Shown here piece by piece: positions 63,256 through 64,000 of a stretch of 64,000 nucleotides of DNA. Below the pieces are notes generated by a model. It had not been told where the DNA came from, did not search any database, and was given only the letters and a program-made list of their open reading frames with translations. Positions within the stretch are counted from its first letter, which is position 1. Each line of letters starts with the position of its first letter. The stretch lies in contig JAEWPS010000016.1 in assembly GCA_023460515.1 (NCBI GenBank), positions 1 through 64,000 of the forward strand, written 5' to 3'. Source of the DNA: Bacillota bacterium (GTDB lineage: Bacteria; Bacillota; Clostridia; TANB77; CAG-465). Position numbers and translations under genes: made by a program.

Positions 63256-63510
63256 CTATTTTTCATTTTCTTTTATTACTGATGAAAAATTGCTATTTGC
63301 TATTATTTTTTCATAAGCATATACTTTTGCTTTTAATTCTCCTAGCTCTTTATCATGATTTTCTAATAAAAACTGTCTTATTATTTGTTCTATTATAATT
63401 TGGCCTTCTTTTGCAATTACATTACTTTCGTAACTACTTCTTTCCAAACTCCAATTATATTTTTGATTAAATAATTCACTCAATAACTCTTTTATTTTTT
63501 CTTCACACAT
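63256..63510 (-). CDS. Small phage protein, unknown (84 aa)
   Basis: Helical, charged protein (EKIKELLSELFNQKYNW..., IIEQIIRQFLLENHDKEL) with no membrane segment. Translated directly after the gene at 63512. Confidence 0.5.
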   Translation of the reverse strand: MCEEKIKELLSELFNQKYNWSLERSSYESNVIAKEGQIIIEQIIRQFLLENHDKELGELKAKVYAYEKIIANSNFSSVIKENEK

Positions 63511-63511
63511 A

Positions 63512-63649
63512 CTATTTATTCTCCTCTTCTATATATTCTTCTTCAGAACATCTTTTTTTATCTGGGAATACATATATACAACTATTGCCTGTTATTGTGC
63601 ATTCATATCCGTAATATTCATCTGTTTTTTTTGAATATTTACAACCCAT
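63512..63649 (-). CDS. Small Cys-containing phage protein (45 aa)
   Basis: Four cysteines (GCKY, YECT, NSCIY, KRCSEEE) and an acidic tail. ATG 63649 follows the stop of the gene at 63652 by 2 bp. Confidence 0.5.
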   Translation of the reverse strand: MGCKYSKKTDEYYGYECTITGNSCIYVFPDKKRCSEEEYIEEENK

Positions 63650-63651
63650 AT

Positions 63652-63822
63652 TTATTTCCCCATTTCTTTCCAATACTTCAGTATTGCTTCTTCTATATGC
63701 TTTAAAATTACTGTCTCACTATTAGGACTATTAAATAACTTATCACTTGCTTTTGCTTTCTTTAAAATGTATTTAATACTATGTCCTGCTTTAAATAAAT
63801 CTACTATATTATCTTCGTTCAT
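63652..63822 (-). CDS. Small phage protein, unknown (56 aa)
   Basis: Helical, basic middle (KYILKKAKASDKLF) and HIEEAILKYWKEM end. ATG 63822 is preceded by GTGGTGTTAT. Family not recognised. Confidence 0.5.
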   Translation of the reverse strand: MNEDNIVDLFKAGHSIKYILKKAKASDKLFNSPNSETVILKHIEEAILKYWKEMGK

Positions 63823-63874
63823 ATAACACCACTAATTATAGTATTATGTTATATATGTGTTTTATTCTATCTTT

Positions 63875-64000
63875 TTATCTCCACTTATAAAGTGCTTTAT
63901 CTAATTTTTCTTCTAATTCTGCTATCGTTTGCACTTTTGTGTTTAACTCTTCTTTTAATTTTTCAATTACTTTAGATTTGAAAGCTAATTCATTATTCTT
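63875..64000 (-). CDS. Coiled-coil phage protein, C-terminus only
   Basis: Open from the window edge: 41 residues of heptad-rich sequence (KVIEKLKEELNTKVQTIAEL) ending at TAA 63875. Start lies outside. Confidence 0.45.
   Translation of the reverse strand, partial: KNNELAFKSKVIEKLKEELNTKVQTIAELEEKLDKALYKWR

Larger units (their letters stand above)
41630..64000. mobile_element. Siphovirus-like prophage, late region (right end outside window)
   Basis: Continuous minus-strand block: early small genes and regulator (61.8-64 kb), ncRNA candidate, terminase, portal, head, tail, holin and endolysin (42-43 kb). The order is that of Firmicutes temperate siphoviruses. Integrase and lysogeny genes are not in the window; the left boundary lies between 40702 and 41900 and was not resolved. 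Confidence 0.9.

Noticed and set aside
1..64000. CRISPR arrays
   Set aside because: No regularly spaced direct repeats were seen.

Overview
The window is AT-rich and carries clear Clostridia-type sporulation and core genes (yqfC, yqfD, ytfJ/gerW, 2[4Fe-4S] ferredoxin, ricT, an agr-like quorum-sensing locus). The most likely source is an anaerobic, spore-forming or ex-spore-forming member of the Clostridia, probably a gut lineage. The species cannot be named from the sequence.

Layout. 1-15.3 kb is chromosomal core on the minus strand: a truncated prepilin-like repeat protein, valS, a GT2/TagF-type fusion, the operon metG-lepB-holB-ricT-ferredoxin, and a hypothetical protein followed by acpS. 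15.4-22 kb is a tRNA-Pro integration hot spot. It has a 39-bp duplication of the tRNA 3' end (15487-15525 and 19602-19640), four diverged copies of an end-relic repeat, and cargo genes (AlbA_2/Schlafen, DUF5677, TOPRIM-like, unknowns) but no integrase. 22-28.3 kb mixes nucleoside/nucleotide genes, a chemotaxis receptor and an orphan lysis-like cluster. 28.3-33 kb is a sporulation/envelope operon (yqfC-yqfD-ybeY-dgkA fusion-DUF3298-DUF2953-ytfJ). 33-36 kb is an agr-type locus, with regulator and kinase convergent with agrB-agrD. 36-40.4 kb holds lemA-htpX, a dUTPase/nucleotidase/dCMP deaminase operon and an LCP protein. A tRNA-Glu follows. 41.6-64 kb is the late half of a siphovirus-like prophage read right to left: regulator, large non-coding RNA candidate, terminase, portal, capsid, tail, holin, endolysin.

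Main discovery candidate. Six genes are each interrupted by a single +1 frameshift, and every shift falls exactly on an in-frame CGG codon. Dropping the C and reading the next GGN as glycine restores the family-conserved protein. The six are an AlbA_2 gene (16622), an anchored island protein (18870), ybeY (31034), the prophage large terminase (55739), a Cys-rich phage protein (59879) and a phage PDDEXK nuclease (62997). In ybeY the restored segment carries the third zinc ligand. In the terminase it carries the C-terminal nuclease residues. In two cases the restored stop overlaps the next start codon as ATGA. By eye I found no other in-frame CGG in the native-looking genes of the window, although CGG out of frame is common and harmless. 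In-frame CGG without a shift occurs only in four genes that look recently acquired (19969, 21248, the MCP at 25048, the HNH gene at 41630). This points to a lineage in which CGG is effectively unassigned, or read as a CGGN quadruplet, so that +1 recoding is routine and is shared by its phage.

The sequence cannot show the decoding mechanism or any expression data. No CRISPR array or integrase was seen.
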